Positions 13,781 through 26,066 are shown, counted from the stretch's first letter. The stretch is DNA of 64,000 nt from Monilinia fructicola (GCA_008692225.1 VICG01000009.1:186001-250000), one strand, 5' to 3'. Program-made: numbers and translations. The notes: generated by a model not told the origin, from the letters alone.

Positions 13781-15100
13781 TCAACGTATCAGAGCCTGAT
13801 GGCGAAAAACGTTGTCAGCGATTAATAAAGTTAAGAGGAGTGTAGTGCTGATTTGACTGAGAGCTTCGATGTTCCTTTGGGCCCCATGGCTGATTGTAGT
13901 CAAGCGTATCTTCGACGTCAATGGGCTTCGTGTTTTGTCGGCAACAGGGCCGCCTGATCTTCTGGTTGTTGAGCTTCCTCTGTGAATAATAGGGGCAGTG
14001 GACAATCATTGTTGATAAGGGTCAAAATATTCTACTTTTAGCTTGGCAGTCGGCTTTGGGCTCTGTGACTGACCATGGTCGATGTTCTTTTTGAGAATGG
14101 TGGGTCTCAGCATAGATCAGCCACGGAAACAGAAGCCCCTGGATTTTCCTGTTGTGGAGATGTCACCTGTAAAGGTCGTCAGTTGCGGTGAAGTAAGAAG
14201 AATCGTAGTTTTCGTGCCCAGGGCTTGATATTCTGACATGTTTCTGTGTCTGACAGTGGACAAAAGTTATGCCAATATCGATACCTAATTTAGCCAGACA
14301 TATAGCCCATAACTGAGGATTCTTTTGCCAGATCGAGCATCTAACTTTGCCCAAAGAAGCAGACAGCGGAGGCGTCGACGATTGCATCGCCGCCAGCCGG
14401 ATCGTATGTGCTGCTTCGAGTCTTTTACTCGGGTATTGATTGCTTCTGTTATTGCTGTCGTATAGTCTAACGGGAAAGTTTGAGTGACCCTGCTGAAAGA
14501 AGATCAAAAGTGTCAGCTCGAATTCTCAAGAAAGAGAAATCTGAATGAATCGAGGGGTTCAATATGTAGTTCAAGGCAAGAGAAGATGATTATTTCTGTC
14601 TTGTTGATGAAGCAGGATGGTGGAAGACTTACATTTGTTAATTGATTGATTGATTGATTGACTTCTGTTCGGGAAGAAAAAAGTGATCAGCTCAAGCTCA
14701 AAATCAGAGAAATTTCGATGGATTGAAGACCATGAGCTAGAGATCAAGGCCGAAACAGAGAGTGCTGCGTCTCTCTTGATAAATAGATGACGACATTCCT
14801 ACTTTGATTGATTTTCTTCTATCCAAAAAGATCAAAAGTGTCAGCTCATGCTTGGAGATATATTCCTATTCAATCGTGGAGTTGATAATGGATAGGAAGA
14901 TAGGGTAGGCTTCTTATTAAGTCTTGAGCAAATATTTGATGTGCTACTTACTCACTGGAAAGGTAACACTTTGTTGATTTCAGTTGTTTTGATCTTTGTG
15001 TTGATGAAAGAAGAAAGGTTGGGTGGTAGAAAGGAAAATTTGCAAAAAGGAAGGGTTGGAAAGGATGGGTTATGGCTGGTAGGTTGAGCCTCGCAGACTA
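13781..15100 (-). other. Candidate minus-strand spliced transcript with serial similar introns
   Basis: Minus-strand donors (GTGAGT near 14955, GTAAGT near 14630) and acceptors are arranged in series. Three successive stretches end with a similar block, GAGCTGA(C/T)CA followed by a pyrimidine-rich tract and AG, near 14490-14515, 14665-14695 and 14820-14850. The GCTGAC element is a good branch-site match. Between the putative introns lie only tiny exons rich in AATC repeats, then a longer exon (about 14163-14490) open for over 100 codons, and possibly a last exon near 13815-13990. I could not decide the reading frame across these exons. It may be a coding gene with 5'-UTR introns, a non-coding RNA, or a remnant. 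No family recognised. Confidence 0.3.
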
Positions 15101-15747
15101 AACAACATAAACAATTCTCTCTGAGTAGATAGCAAAAGTCATAAAGTAGTATGTACTATTGATTAATGTTTTAATGTGATTTTCCCATTAATTTGGTCTT
15201 GTTATGCTCTCTTGAGTTACTTCGATGGGGAAGAGGTCAGTACTCCTGAGAATAGCCGATCATGTGATGTTTCTCAACAACAATTTTTGGTGAAGCTTTG
15301 GATGAAATGCAGTTGCATTTTGTCTTTAATGGCTTGTATCTCAAGCTTGTTATCATAATAAATATGGTGGTACTCTCTATAATGCGTCAAGAAAGCGTCT
15401 ATGATAATAACTTTCTCATAAGTGGACATATTGTACAAAAAAAACTCGAATTTTAAGATCTACTTGGTGTAAAATTTGGGGATTGGTGTGCAATACTATG
15501 TGTCTGGCGTTTTATTCTATTCATTACTGCTATCGTAAGCCCTTGGTGATCTGTTATTGGCCATGTGTAGATAAGAGCCTTTTTTTATATTTAAGCGCAC
15601 CTTTTCTACGCGTAAACAACTTTTTCCTCCATATTTCACTTCAACAATTTGGAGATTTGTTTGTTAATTTGACACTCAATCCAATCTCACTATTCTAGAT
15701 ATTCAACCAAAAGAACCCTACTAAACGCATACTTTTCTTGAGATACC
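15101..15747. promoter_or_regulatory. Upstream region of the 15.75-kb gene
   Basis: AT-rich with no gene. An AT-rich TATA-like stretch (TTTATATTTAAG) lies near 15584-15595, about 160 bases before the ATG, followed by pyrimidine- and CAA-rich leader sequence typical of fungal 5' UTRs. Start site not determined. Confidence 0.3.
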
Positions 15748-17034
15748 ATGTTTTCTCTTCAAGCATACACCTCGTACACGAATTTCTCCTCCACTCGACC
15801 ACTCATGGGTGGAACTACCTTTGCCACCAGAGGCTGGTATGTATTCGATGTAAAGATCAACGGCAAGATCAAGAGATATCGCTCTCTTAGATCGTACCAC
15901 GTTGAATATACTAGAGAGAGATTCATGATGTCTAGCAATAGACTTCATCCTGTACTCATCCGCAACCCTCTCCTATCTGCCAAGCACTCTGCTATTACTA
16001 CCTCCGCTACAACTAATAGCTTAAGATCGACTGTCCCCAGGTCATCGTCGCATCCTTGCAATGAGTTGGTGCTGTTTGTCCCAGACTTCTTTGCCATCAA
16101 GCCTATCGAAACTACGGCGAGAAATACCAAGAATGACAATATGGAGGAAAAGGAAGAAGAAACGACCATACACACCACTGATGAGCCAACTGCCTCCTCC
16201 GCATCACTGATTCAATATCTCGCCATCCAAGCCGAAATGATCAAGGCATTAGGCAGCCTGGGCAAACTCAATCTCGACATCCGCCACCTCATCTTCTCCG
16301 CCTGCATGACCGACCCCTTGACGGTTGATCTGCTTGAAATGAACCAGGTCAATTACGTCAAGAACACATCTAATATCACCCTCTACAACCTCTCCCAAAC
16401 TTGCACCATGATCAAATCCGAAATCGAGAGCTGGTTCCCCTCTCAGAATGCCGTCTTGGAGAGTCCTTATTTTGGGCTCTTCATCCCGAACAACACGACG
16501 TTTGTCCTAGCTCTTACTACCGAGGAACAAAATCCCGAGGACGATGATGATGCCAGAGCCCTGTTCAAGCGAGCAAAGACAATGTTTAGAGAATTCTTCT
16601 GGGAGGAAGTACATAGAAAGAACGTCCGCAAGATGAGAATTGAATTGATGAATCCAATTCAAATCAAGCACTTTGCCCATCTAATTTGGGATTTGAGAAT
16701 GAAGTATCGTCTGGAGGAGTTGGAAATTGTGACTCGTCAACCCGTGCAATATCACGGAATTGTTGATCTCCTCACCCAACAGCACTTTCTACGCAAGGGA
16801 CAGGCAGCCAGATATTGTGGACATGCTACAGATGAATCATATTTGAGTTGTGGCTGCTTGGATTGGGTTGTTTGGGTCGTTCTGCCGGATAACGAATGGG
16901 TTGCTGAATTAGACCAGACATTCAGAGATGGTAACTTCTTGTTTTTTGACTGCTGGTATGGGGATGCAATGTATGAGGGCAGTGGACAAGGAGAGCTGAC
17001 GCATCATGTTCATTATGGTGCTAGCAGCTACTAG
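15748..17034 (+). CDS. Uncharacterised protein, F-box/2EXR-like style
   Basis: One uninterrupted frame of 428 codons with no sign of frame breaks or introns. The N-terminal third is Ser/Thr-rich and polar, with an acidic stretch near residues 132-146 (MEEKEEETTIHTTDEP). The middle has the pattern DIRHLIFSACMTDPLTVDLL followed by a YNLSQTCTMIKSEIESWF segment. This resembles fungal 'LP.E.R..I......LL.TC..I..E' proteins (F-box-like or 2EXR-type adaptor proteins), which are often lineage-expanded. The C-terminal part is rich in Trp, Tyr and acidic residues and contains CGCLDWVVWVVLPDNEW. No catalytic motif or transmembrane segment is seen. The start is the first ATG in the frame. The family link is a style match only. 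Confidence 0.8.
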   Translation: MFSLQAYTSYTNFSSTRPLMGGTTFATRGWYVFDVKINGKIKRYRSLRSYHVEYTRERFMMSSNRLHPVLIRNPLLSAKHSAITTSATTNSLRSTVPRSSSHPCNELVLFVPDFFAIKPIETTARNTKNDNMEEKEEETTIHTTDEPTASSASLIQYLAIQAEMIKALGSLGKLNLDIRHLIFSACMTDPLTVDLLEMNQVNYVKNTSNITLYNLSQTCTMIKSEIESWFPSQNAVLESPYFGLFIPNNTTFVLALTTEEQNPEDDDDARALFKRAKTMFREFFWEEVHRKNVRKMRIELMNPIQIKHFAHLIWDLRMKYRLEELEIVTRQPVQYHGIVDLLTQQHFLRKGQAARYCGHATDESYLSCGCLDWVVWVVLPDNEWVAELDQTFRDGNFLFFDCWYGDAMYEGSGQGELTHHVHYGASSY

Positions 17035-19559
17035 TAGGCGGTTTGCAGAACGGAGGGGTGGAAATGAGACGATTTCGACCTACAGTGGGTTTGGAGCATT
17101 GGGGGATCAATCTTTACAACTTCGAGAGATAAACTAGCGTTGTATGAGTCGTAGCTGAATGAAAACCTTTACTATTTGCTCAATACGTGACCATATTTCT
17201 TGTCTCTTAGACTTAAACCGAAGAATCACTCGTCATCGTTCAATTTGTATCTTGTTAATAGCAGTTTATTAGCATTCACAGTGCGCTGTATATATTACCG
17301 TCTTACATTTGCTACAGGTATGCGGACAGTGTGAGAATTATATTGGAACAACGGGGATAGATTGTCCGCCACGTCTAAGAGTGGTGTTTGTAAAAGCATA
17401 TGCCTTTCTTGTATATCAATAAGATATAACTCACTCCCATTCGATATTTTGTGTTTGGGTGATGAAAAACTGTAATAACATCTGGGTTATTGTAGGGTTG
17501 TATGGTACTTCATTTCATAGGTATAGCCTAATGAGCGGCAAATCATGATAGTAGGTGAAGTAATAGCAACATGTTATCCAGACATATCCAGATTGGTGAA
17601 TAGTATAGTATGATCCTTGCTTATACATTGATGATGTCTTATTTTCTAGTATCAAATATAGGCAGTATGCAGGTGTGAGTAAAACCAAGAAATAGTACTC
17701 ATATCTCATAAAAATCTGCTACATCTACTCTCATTGTCTACACAGGAACTTGAGGCCTCTGCTGATGAATATTAAATGATATTCTTGGGAATTCAAAACT
17801 GGGAAGAAAGAAGGATTTGGTCCAAAATCATGTATCGGACTATAAGGCAATAGAGACTCGCGAGCGTGATTTCAAGAGTCAAAGTAGTATTTTTCTATTC
17901 AAGGGGCTACAGTATTTATATATGTAAGGAACCTACATGAGAACAAGAGGCTGTCGTCAGATATCTTGAAAAACGAAATTCACATGACAAATCCCCAGCT
18001 GAGTCTTGTACGTATATCGCTAATTCCTCGACACATTCTAAGATGGAACTCAAGTTCTCCAAAGTCTAATATTGTGATCCTGTTAAATACCGAATACATT
18101 TCGATTGTTTGTGGATTCGTCAAAAGTACTTGAATCCTGAGTTATGGAAAGCCTAGGGAACAGTCAGAGTAGTTCATAATCTGATCGACATATTGATTAA
18201 GAAGAATTGTCTAGAACATACTCAGAATCTTAACTCCGGGGGAAAATTGGTCCAGAGTAACCATACTTTCATTACACTTGAATACCAAGATCGAGAACTT
18301 TATGGATACCAACAGTCTAAATATCATTAGCAAGACGGCTCTGAATATCAGCTGGTGTGGCTTCGGTTCCAACACGACAAACTTGTTGATGATCTAACAA
18401 AGAGAAATAGAAAAAATTCCAATGCTGTCCAACATTCGATACTACAGTATGGCCATCTGCACAGTTCCGTATAGGCCACATACTTGGTTTGCATTTGAGA
18501 AACTACTTCACATGCTATTTTCCTTGATGCGAGACAAATCATATCCCCTGATTTAGATTGTAATTTGCAGCGTGTTGTACATCACTTACCATACCCAGCC
18601 TAGCTTACAATTTTCTCTCATGTCTCTATCATAGGCTAGTCCTTCATGTCACTCTTGCCAATATACTATCTCAGCCATAGACTTTATTGAGAATGGCAAA
18701 CTAGCAAGAGACAATGAAATTTGGACTCAAAGCATGAGCACTCATTCATCACATTTGCCAAATATCTTATGGCTGGCGTAGAATTATGCATTCACTATTC
18801 AACCAAAGTCCCTCAGCCGAAGTATTGCTACACTACCAATAGGCTTTGGCCAATATTTGAAACTCAAATCGATATACAAAGTGATTGAATTGATTATAAA
18901 GTATTAGATCGTATCTCAAGCAGTAGTCTAACCCTTAAAGTTCCCGTTATCATGAACGGAGCTAGTACAAGAGACAGTACAACATGTGACAACCAGATGT
19001 CCCTACATGGTTCGGAGGTCTGTATGGATACTTGTGTCTTGTTTATTGCGTAAATGATAAACAAGAGAAGCCAACTAACGTCCAACAATGCCGTTCACTC
19101 TCTTCTAATACTATGATCTTGTACTCTTTGTAATTTTCAGTTCCTAGCGTATCTCGCAATTATGGTACTTGATATTCACTCTTCGTTTCTCACATGGTAG
19201 TAGTATAAAGATAGATAACTATAGCCCAGCAGAGTTTACACAGACATGAAGAAACAGCGTCTTGAAATGAATATAAGAGAGGGTATTTTCTCATTCAGCA
19301 ACTCAATATTAGTTATCAGCACAGTAGAGGTGTATATGGATATCCAGGAGATCATGAAGTAAATGAATCTAGCAAATCTAGCGAATCTCAACGCATCTCC
19401 TTTTTCACCTCAGCTGTAACTTAAGAACTTCAGTATATATCTAGCCCCCTACACCAATGATTACAAAGATGACAATCTTTGGCTGTGTGCCATGAATTTT
19501 ACTGCTCATTTTTTACTACTTGAACACCATGGTATCCATTGAACTGATAATTTATTCTG
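17035..19559. other. Intergenic, nothing recognised
   Basis: AT-leaning sequence without arrays or long open frames. The longest frames are about 60 codons. No RNA gene or element seen. Confidence 0.5.
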
Positions 19560-20472
19560 GTCTAATATCCATCAAATTCATATTCAAATTACCCTCGCCC
19601 CTCTTGCTTCTCACGGGCATGCAATCCCCTCCCCTATCGGATGAGAAGCACTAGCACCTCAAAGTAGCATATGAGATGGTATCTCTACTCCCCAAAATCT
19701 CTTGATAATTACCTTATCTAAACCGAGATCACAATCCTCTTAATTCAAAGTACTGCACCGCCTGGGTCAAGCACCAGAAAATTGAACTTCACGACTTATC
19801 CTTCAGAGTTGTTGAAAGTCGAGAAAGTGTACATTTAGTTCAGCAGCTCTCCCTACCCTTTATATTGCCTTACTCCTTCCCACCGCTCATTATTTCCGAC
19901 GCATTCACGAACTAGATGAACTAATCCACATGATGATATCCCCCATTGGAGTGCATGAGACCATATGCGATCATCTGTCTGGGCACTGTATCATTATCGT
20001 ACCATTTTATCACCACAAGCATCCAGTTCCCCCATTGATTTGCTCTTTCCACCTTATACATTCCCACAGCCCACTTCAGCTAGGAATCCGGACGAATTGA
20101 AGAACCCTGGCATAAACATTGCACCGAACCCGTACTACTCCTATCTACTTATATGCAGCCTTTTTCTCAAAAGCAGTTGACAGATTCCTTCGATGAGTGC
20201 AATCTTTAATATCAGAGAAGAGCAAAGAGATCAAAGTTCATTCTCATCCGCTCTCAAAAGCACAAACCAACAACATCAGCAAACAAAATTCTTGGCATAA
20301 TGGACCTATGGATAATTATCCAGATGACGTTTTCAGATCAGTCCAATGCTCAAACGACCTCATAACTGATTATATTCCAGAATACCAAGTACGTAATCAA
20401 GATCCCGGAAGCTCAACTCTCCATCCAAAAAGCTTTGAACGAACTCATGATGTTGTTAATACGGAGCATTAA
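19560..20472 (+). pseudogene. Possible decayed gene with C-to-T type nonsense codons
   Basis: One plus frame, read from about 19560 to 20175, looks like ordinary polar protein but is broken by TAG, TAA and TGA codons, each one C-to-T change from CAG, CAA or CGA. After about 20150 the protein-like reading hops between frames. Fragments such as QPFSQKQLTDSFDECNL, NIREEQRDQSSFSSALKS and NYPDDVFRSVQCSNDLITDY have the Gln/Ser/Asn-rich look of a disordered regulatory protein. This would fit a gene decaying by RIP-like CpA-to-TpA change plus indels. Other frames in the area also stay open for stretches, so coding origin is not certain. No family recognised. Confidence 0.25.
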
Positions 20473-23270
20473 ATACATATTTACCTGCATGTTTCGAGGC
20501 AAATTAGACGTTAAGTATTTCGGGATATGAATTTGACATACTACAACTAACCACAGTGGTGAAGTGAACATAAGCCCCGCTATCCCCTCACTTATTCATA
20601 CACAGTCAAGTTTCTATCCGAATATCATCAGGTCTAGCGTGTCTAAATAAGCAAAGACTTTCCAGGGAGCGTCATTTGAGCATGTCGCAAGACCACCTAT
20701 TTTCACACCAAGCCCCTAGGGTATCGACAACATTCGAGGAGTCGCGAGCACTCAGACGACTAGGCTCAAGGGCATTCTGTGTTCTGTCCAGAAAGCGAGA
20801 TAATATGGCTAGAAGCTGGGAGCTGTTATCGTAGAGGTTACTGTCGTCTCTGGCAAATATGTTAATGTATGTATATATCTTATTCTGGCAACGAAGGATC
20901 AAAAGCGAGAAAACACACAAAAACCAGACAACAGCGATACAAGAGGCAAATTACAAGTAGTCTGGAAATCACTCCTGACAGGATACCACGATCTCCATAA
21001 TCTTTCTCTATTACTCCAGCGGTTATCGTGATGCTCGGGCGTATCAGACTTAACCTAGTATATGCGAAAGCTGACCGCTTGACGTGGCCTCGTCATTTTG
21101 ACTGATCCTTCGGGGGTTGTTCTACTTCTGCTTGACTGAATGATTAATCACTGCTCTTAATAGTTGAGCTGAGAGTGTGATGGATGCGAATAGTTCCGTT
21201 CACATGGTGAAGACCTTCTGTATTACTGTGTTTCCAAAGAGATGGACTTTGCTAGCTCAGCTCATATCGGCGCCTCAACCACGAAGACGAATACGTACAT
21301 GAGCAGAATATATACCAAGGGGGTTAACGGAAAGGGTGTATGGGTTGAGCAAAGTTTGATGACGAATGTGGATTCTGTTGATATTTCGATGGATAGACAG
21401 TATGGTGATAGATATTGAGAACATGACGAATACAAATCGGCTTCAGAAAATTCCCCGAGTATCTCCCGTCCCACAACATCTCAATCCGCTAAACAAATGC
21501 AAAATCGACAACAAAACCCTACTTTGAAGCAATGGATAACCATCACCGGCCAAAAATACAGCCAATGTACAGCTAAAGCAATATATAAATCTAAGTAAGA
21601 TTCGGTGTGTAATTCAACACCAAACGTCAAATTGCAAGAAACTATAGTAAGGAACTGTTATTATGTTGCACCATATGAAGTTTTGCCATCTTTGCTATAT
21701 CCAATATTAGCAACATATAATCAGATGATGCTTTCATCTCTCGCTCAAGAAATCAACAAAAAGCTTCGAGTTTCATCCGTACGGTATAAGAATCTGACAT
21801 CACATCTATTCAATTTAGGATAGTCACTCTGAAAATTATGATTTTACTGAGAGTTATTGTATGCAAGGCACACCGAGGCTCTAGGGCTGGATCCACGAAT
21901 GTAAAAAATGATGTGATGACCAGTTTTGGGGAGTGGGGAGATGGGAAATGGGGGGGAATGAGAAGGTGCTTGGGATTTGCGAGTAGAAGTCCTGGTTGAG
22001 GGTAATTGATGGTAGTGAACTAATATCTTGTTGATGGTGGATGGGAAGTCTTGAGATGAGATGAATGGTGATGATGTGAGAGGACGAATAAGAGACAAGA
22101 TCTACAAGAGATATACATAAAAATTTAAGCAACAACATCCTTGGAACTCTACTCGACTGACCGTCAGCCATATAACCTTCAGCTTAAGTTATGAAGATCC
22201 AATCCTTAGATTTTTGTTAGGGTTCATTGCATAGAAATAGGCTGCGTACTGGCCAATCCCATCACAACGTTAAGTTTTGATACAGGAGAAAATCTCGCTT
22301 AACCTTATTTCCCCGCGCGCAAATCGCATTGTAGTGGATCATGATATCTATCTGACATACCTAGGTACCTAGGTATTACGAAACCTCAGCCGAAGCCAGC
22401 GTGGGAACTATAGTTTTGTTCGTTCTGAAGACGACAGATTTCGAAAGCTGGAAAATCCTGTGTTTGCGGGAGAAGGGAAAAGGACGTAGTCTGTTAGATG
22501 GTGCCGTGCTGGAAGCTTGGCACTTTCATTGTTACTGCCATTTCTAATATTGCCATCGTCATTGAAATTCCACTCCAAGTATTCATATCTAGCAACGCTA
22601 ATAAGTTGCTAACATCAGATCACAATACTGACCTCATATTCACCCAGCCTTCCAGTAAACTTTGTCGCTGCCACCGCTCGAGCCAATAAAGGGTCAACAA
22701 CAACGTCAACTCCAACTCCTTCCCCTTCCCTCGCAGTAATCCCTCTACCTCTAACTATGTCGTTAACCTCTGCCCAAAAAAACGCCCCCACAGCACAGCA
22801 CGGCATGGCACAAACCCCCCAACATTACTACCACTCGCTGTATCTTCGTAACCCAGTAACCATCAAACTCTACCCTTAACCATGATTCTTTAAATAATGC
22901 ATAAATATGAACCTCACCCCCTTTCCCCTCTTCATCTATCCTCAACATTCAATATTCAACATTCACTACAATTCGAATCTCATTGCATAAAACCCATGGA
23001 CCGCATCTAACACCCATAGCCCAATCAGGAGCCCAAACAAGTTTACCAGCGTTCCAAAACATTGTTACCGCATGTGATTCATCTTCCAGCCGCTCTTTGG
23101 AGTAGAACTCATTCATGAGGAATCACTAACTACTGTAGCGTCTTTTGATAAATATAAATCTATAACTATCCATACTCGTAGGTGATTGGTTTGAAATTGC
23201 TTTTTCGATGGAATGTTATAGTTTAACTAGAATTTGTAAATATACTATAAAGAAATAAAGGTAGTGTAAG
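20473..23270. other. Intergenic, nothing recognised
   Basis: No open frame above about 96 codons. A double TACCTAGGTA palindrome lies at 22358-22375. No gene supported. Confidence 0.5.
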
Positions 23271-23402
23271 GAGGTGCTTTGCAAAACGAGCCGAGGGCCT
23301 GCGGAGTAAAGCACCTATAAAGCGACCATATATATCTAGCTCCTCCCTCATAGCCAGCCAGCCCTTCTCTCCTCACACTTCACAACATCAACAAACCATT
23401 CG

Positions 23403-23699
23403 ATGCCGTACAGTCTCCGCTCCGCCCGCTCCGCGATAGAGTAAACAAGCCAACTACCCATGCCGTGTGGCCGGCCCTCGAACAGGTTACGAGCTTCTTC
23501 GCCGCGGTCGTACCCTGCGCTTCTCTCAGCCTCGCCAACCCGCTCTGGCTACAGAACCAAGGCTAGGCACCCCCAACCTGGCCCTTCCAGGTTATCTCAA
23601 GCCTCCTCTCTTTCTTTCTGGCGTCTAGTTGCCCGCGCCGTTTTGGCTTTTTTCTTTGCGTGGATTACATTACACCCATGGATATGTATGCATAATTAG
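23403..23699 (+). CDS. Candidate small single-span membrane protein, two exons
   Basis: Proposed exons 23403-23440 and 23486-23699 give about 83 residues. The ATG-initiated frame meets a TAA after 13 codons. Removing a 45-nt intron (GTAAAC donor, GAACAG acceptor, 23441-23485) deletes the stop and keeps the frame. The product has an Arg/Ser/Ala/Pro-rich N-terminal half (LRASSPRSYPALLSASPTRS), then a hydrophobic span FWRLVARAVLAFFFAWI near the C-terminus, suggesting a tail-anchored or small membrane protein. Upstream lie a TATA-like element (CCTATAAAG near 23309) and a pyrimidine/CAACATCAAC-type leader, both good fungal promoter signs. The region is clearly more GC-rich than its surroundings. 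No family recognised. Confidence 0.4.
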
Positions 23700-24843
23700 T
23701 GAATAAACAGCGTTCTTACAGAAGTAAAGCGCAAGGCGGAGTTGAACTCTGGATTAGTATGCGAGAGTTCTGCCTGCCAGCGAGGATCATAACAGGTAAA
23801 ACGATCCATTGTAAGATTTCGGGTGAGAATAACGTTAGTTGTTTACTCGAGTGTTGGGAACGAAGATGGATGAGTCAAGTTAGGTATCAAAGTGTATGAG
23901 ATGAAATGATGAAATGCTATCTATATATATTGTAAAGACCGTTGTATAATTACGTGGTAAGTCGACGAGTTTCCTCTATGATATGATATGATATGATATG
24001 ATATGATATGATATGATTAAATTCTAGTTTACGGGCCTGGGAAGAATAATGGATTGGAAGATTGAAGCAGAGGCTCGTGAGCGTTTAGAGCTTCTGGTTC
24101 TATCCGACGGTAAAGATAAGCCTACTTCCTCATTGGCGTGTTACGAAGTGAAGCGGGGCGCAGCGGAGACCAGGGCGTCGAATGATTTATTGTTGTTGTG
24201 AATTAGGAGGAGATGAGGAGAGCTAGCTGTGAGGGGGGAGCTGTATATATATATATATATACCCGCTCGCTCTGGGAATGCTCTAGGCCCTTGCCCCCCC
24301 TTACGAGAGCACCTTCTTATGTAGTGAGTAAGTAGGTGGGTAGGTGGGTAAACAAGACGATAAGAAACAGGAGACAAAAAAGATAGAAGGATGGGAGAAT
24401 AAGGATAGAGATCAAGACTCAGGGTTAAAGATGCGATGTATTTAATGATTAAATAAATAACATTCAACAACGTGTTCATCTGAACCAGCCTTCTCAAATC
24501 TCAAAGCTTTAGTCAGATTAAATAAGTGAAAAGGAGATATCAGATGAGAAACAGAGGGATAGAGTAAGATTTGGAAATTTAGAGAGGAGGACATTTAAAG
24601 ATTAGGCTTTTTTCCTATCTCCATCAAGATCCATCATTGATTATTATTGATTGGATGTGAATATGAATATGGATATGATTTTGTTGGGTGGTGGGTATAT
24701 GATGTACAATAAGGCTCAATAAAGGGATGGGGGGAGGGTATTGCTTATATGTGTGTGTGTATATATATATGTGTATATGTGTGTGTATATATATGTGTAT
24801 ATGTATATGTGTGTGTGTATATGTATATGTATATATGTGTATG

Positions 24844-24880
<37 letters not shown>

Positions 24881-25556
24881 ATATATGTATATGTGTATGT
24901 GTATATTTATTGTGGATATGATATCAATCAGGATCCCTATACAATGAAAGATCTTGTGTTTGTGGAAATCGTTGAATTCAGCTGAGGCGGTGTATAGGGA
25001 TGTCTACTGCAAGGTATGCGGAAATCGGTTCGGTTGTGATATCTCCCTCATGGCGAACCTGCTCACAGCTGAAGGGACTGACTGACTGATGGGCGACTTT
25101 TCTTTGGAGTAGAAGGACAGGTGCAGTGGATGGTTATCGTTTCGTGCTTAGAGCGACGTGGAGGTGGGCGAGGCCTTGCCGTGTTATTGCCTGGTCTACC
25201 ACTTGATGATCTAATTGTGTGATGGGTGATGTAGCATGGGCGTGGAATTACTTATTTTCGTCGTTAACGTTGTTTTGGTTTCATTTCTGTGACTGTTGGA
25301 CCCCACGCCAGAAGGTGTCCTCTTTCGTTGTTCAGCCGCACCTTGTACGCCCGGAACCTTCATCACTTCTACGAGAGCACTGGCCTTCTGTACGAGTTTG
25401 GCTGATACGAAGTCTTGTCCTTCCAACGTTTTTGATGCATCACGAATATCCTCTCGAGACACACACACATAAAAAAAAAACTTTAACTGATGGTGAGAAC
25501 ATCCGCGACGGAGCACATTCGCTAAATTATCATTCGCTAGATTAGATACCTTCCCA
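23700..25556. other. Intergenic with ATATG and TGTATA arrays
   Basis: Holds an ATATG run (about 23979-24017), a short TA run near 24243-24261 and a TGTATA-type array (about 24750-24906). Opposed open frames near 25211-25545 have no recognisable content. Confidence 0.55.
24750..24906. repeat. TG/TA-rich microsatellite
   Basis: Imperfect alternation of TGTGTATA and TATATGTA units. All three forward frames translate as Tyr/Ile/Val/Cys/Met repeats, a sign of simple sequence rather than coding. Confidence 0.9.
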
Positions 25557-26066
25557 TCAATTCCCCTTCAACCCCTTCGCTAAAGCCTGAGACCTAACGG
25601 CTTTCTGTTGCGCCTTTTCCGTATTCAATCCCCACCCCTTCAAAAATGCCAGTCTCATCGCTATGCCTACATAAACAAACCCCACATTGCCCCAGGCGAT
25701 ACTATTCCACTCCCAAAAATCCCAATAAATGCCCCATCCCAATCCCTTCACGCTGTACAAGTGACCGAAATCCGCCAGCAACAAGGCAAACAACAGGGTT
25801 TTCCACACACGCAAGTCCGAGGTGGAGCGCAGAACCAGTGCTTCGTTGATGGCGAAGAGGAAATAGAGGTTGGCGAGCTGAGTCAAGGTGATGTTGGTGC
25901 TGAGTGGTAGATCGGTGGCGGATGGGGTTGACGAGGCGTCGGTTAGTTGGAGATAGGTTTGTGGTCGGAAGAATGCGTAGTAGGCACCAACTAGGGCGGA
26001 AATGGGTTCGATGATTAGGAAAAACCAGCTATAAGCCATTGGGAGGCGAAACTCTGGTGGGGCCAT
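25557..26066 (-). CDS. DUF7704-like four-span membrane protein
   Basis: A single exon of 169 codons. There are four hydrophobic segments: about residues 9-30 (MAYSWFFLIIEPISALVGAYYAF), 59-80, 87-104 (LLFALLLADFGHLYSV) and 120-140. The second half has the layout LLADFGHLYSV...YWDFWEWNSIAWGNVGF, with an Asp-x-x-His pair followed by Trp-Asn...Trp-Gly-Asn-Val. This matches what I remember of the fungal DUF7704 family, small integral membrane proteins of about 150-170 residues with no assigned function. The length fits the family. The C-terminus is Lys/Gln/Ala-rich and probably cytosolic. The start is the first ATG, just before the hydrophobic region. No introns or frame breaks seen. Confidence 0.8.
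   Translation of the reverse strand: MAPPEFRLPMAYSWFFLIIEPISALVGAYYAFFRPQTYLQLTDASSTPSATDLPLSTNITLTQLANLYFLFAINEALVLRSTSDLRVWKTLLFALLLADFGHLYSVKGLGWGIYWDFWEWNSIAWGNVGFVYVGIAMRLAFLKGWGLNTEKAQQKAVRSQALAKGLKGN

Noticed and set aside
25211..25545. Opposed frames of 101 and 108 codons
   Set aside because: Neither shows a family signature, and they mirror each other over the same bases.
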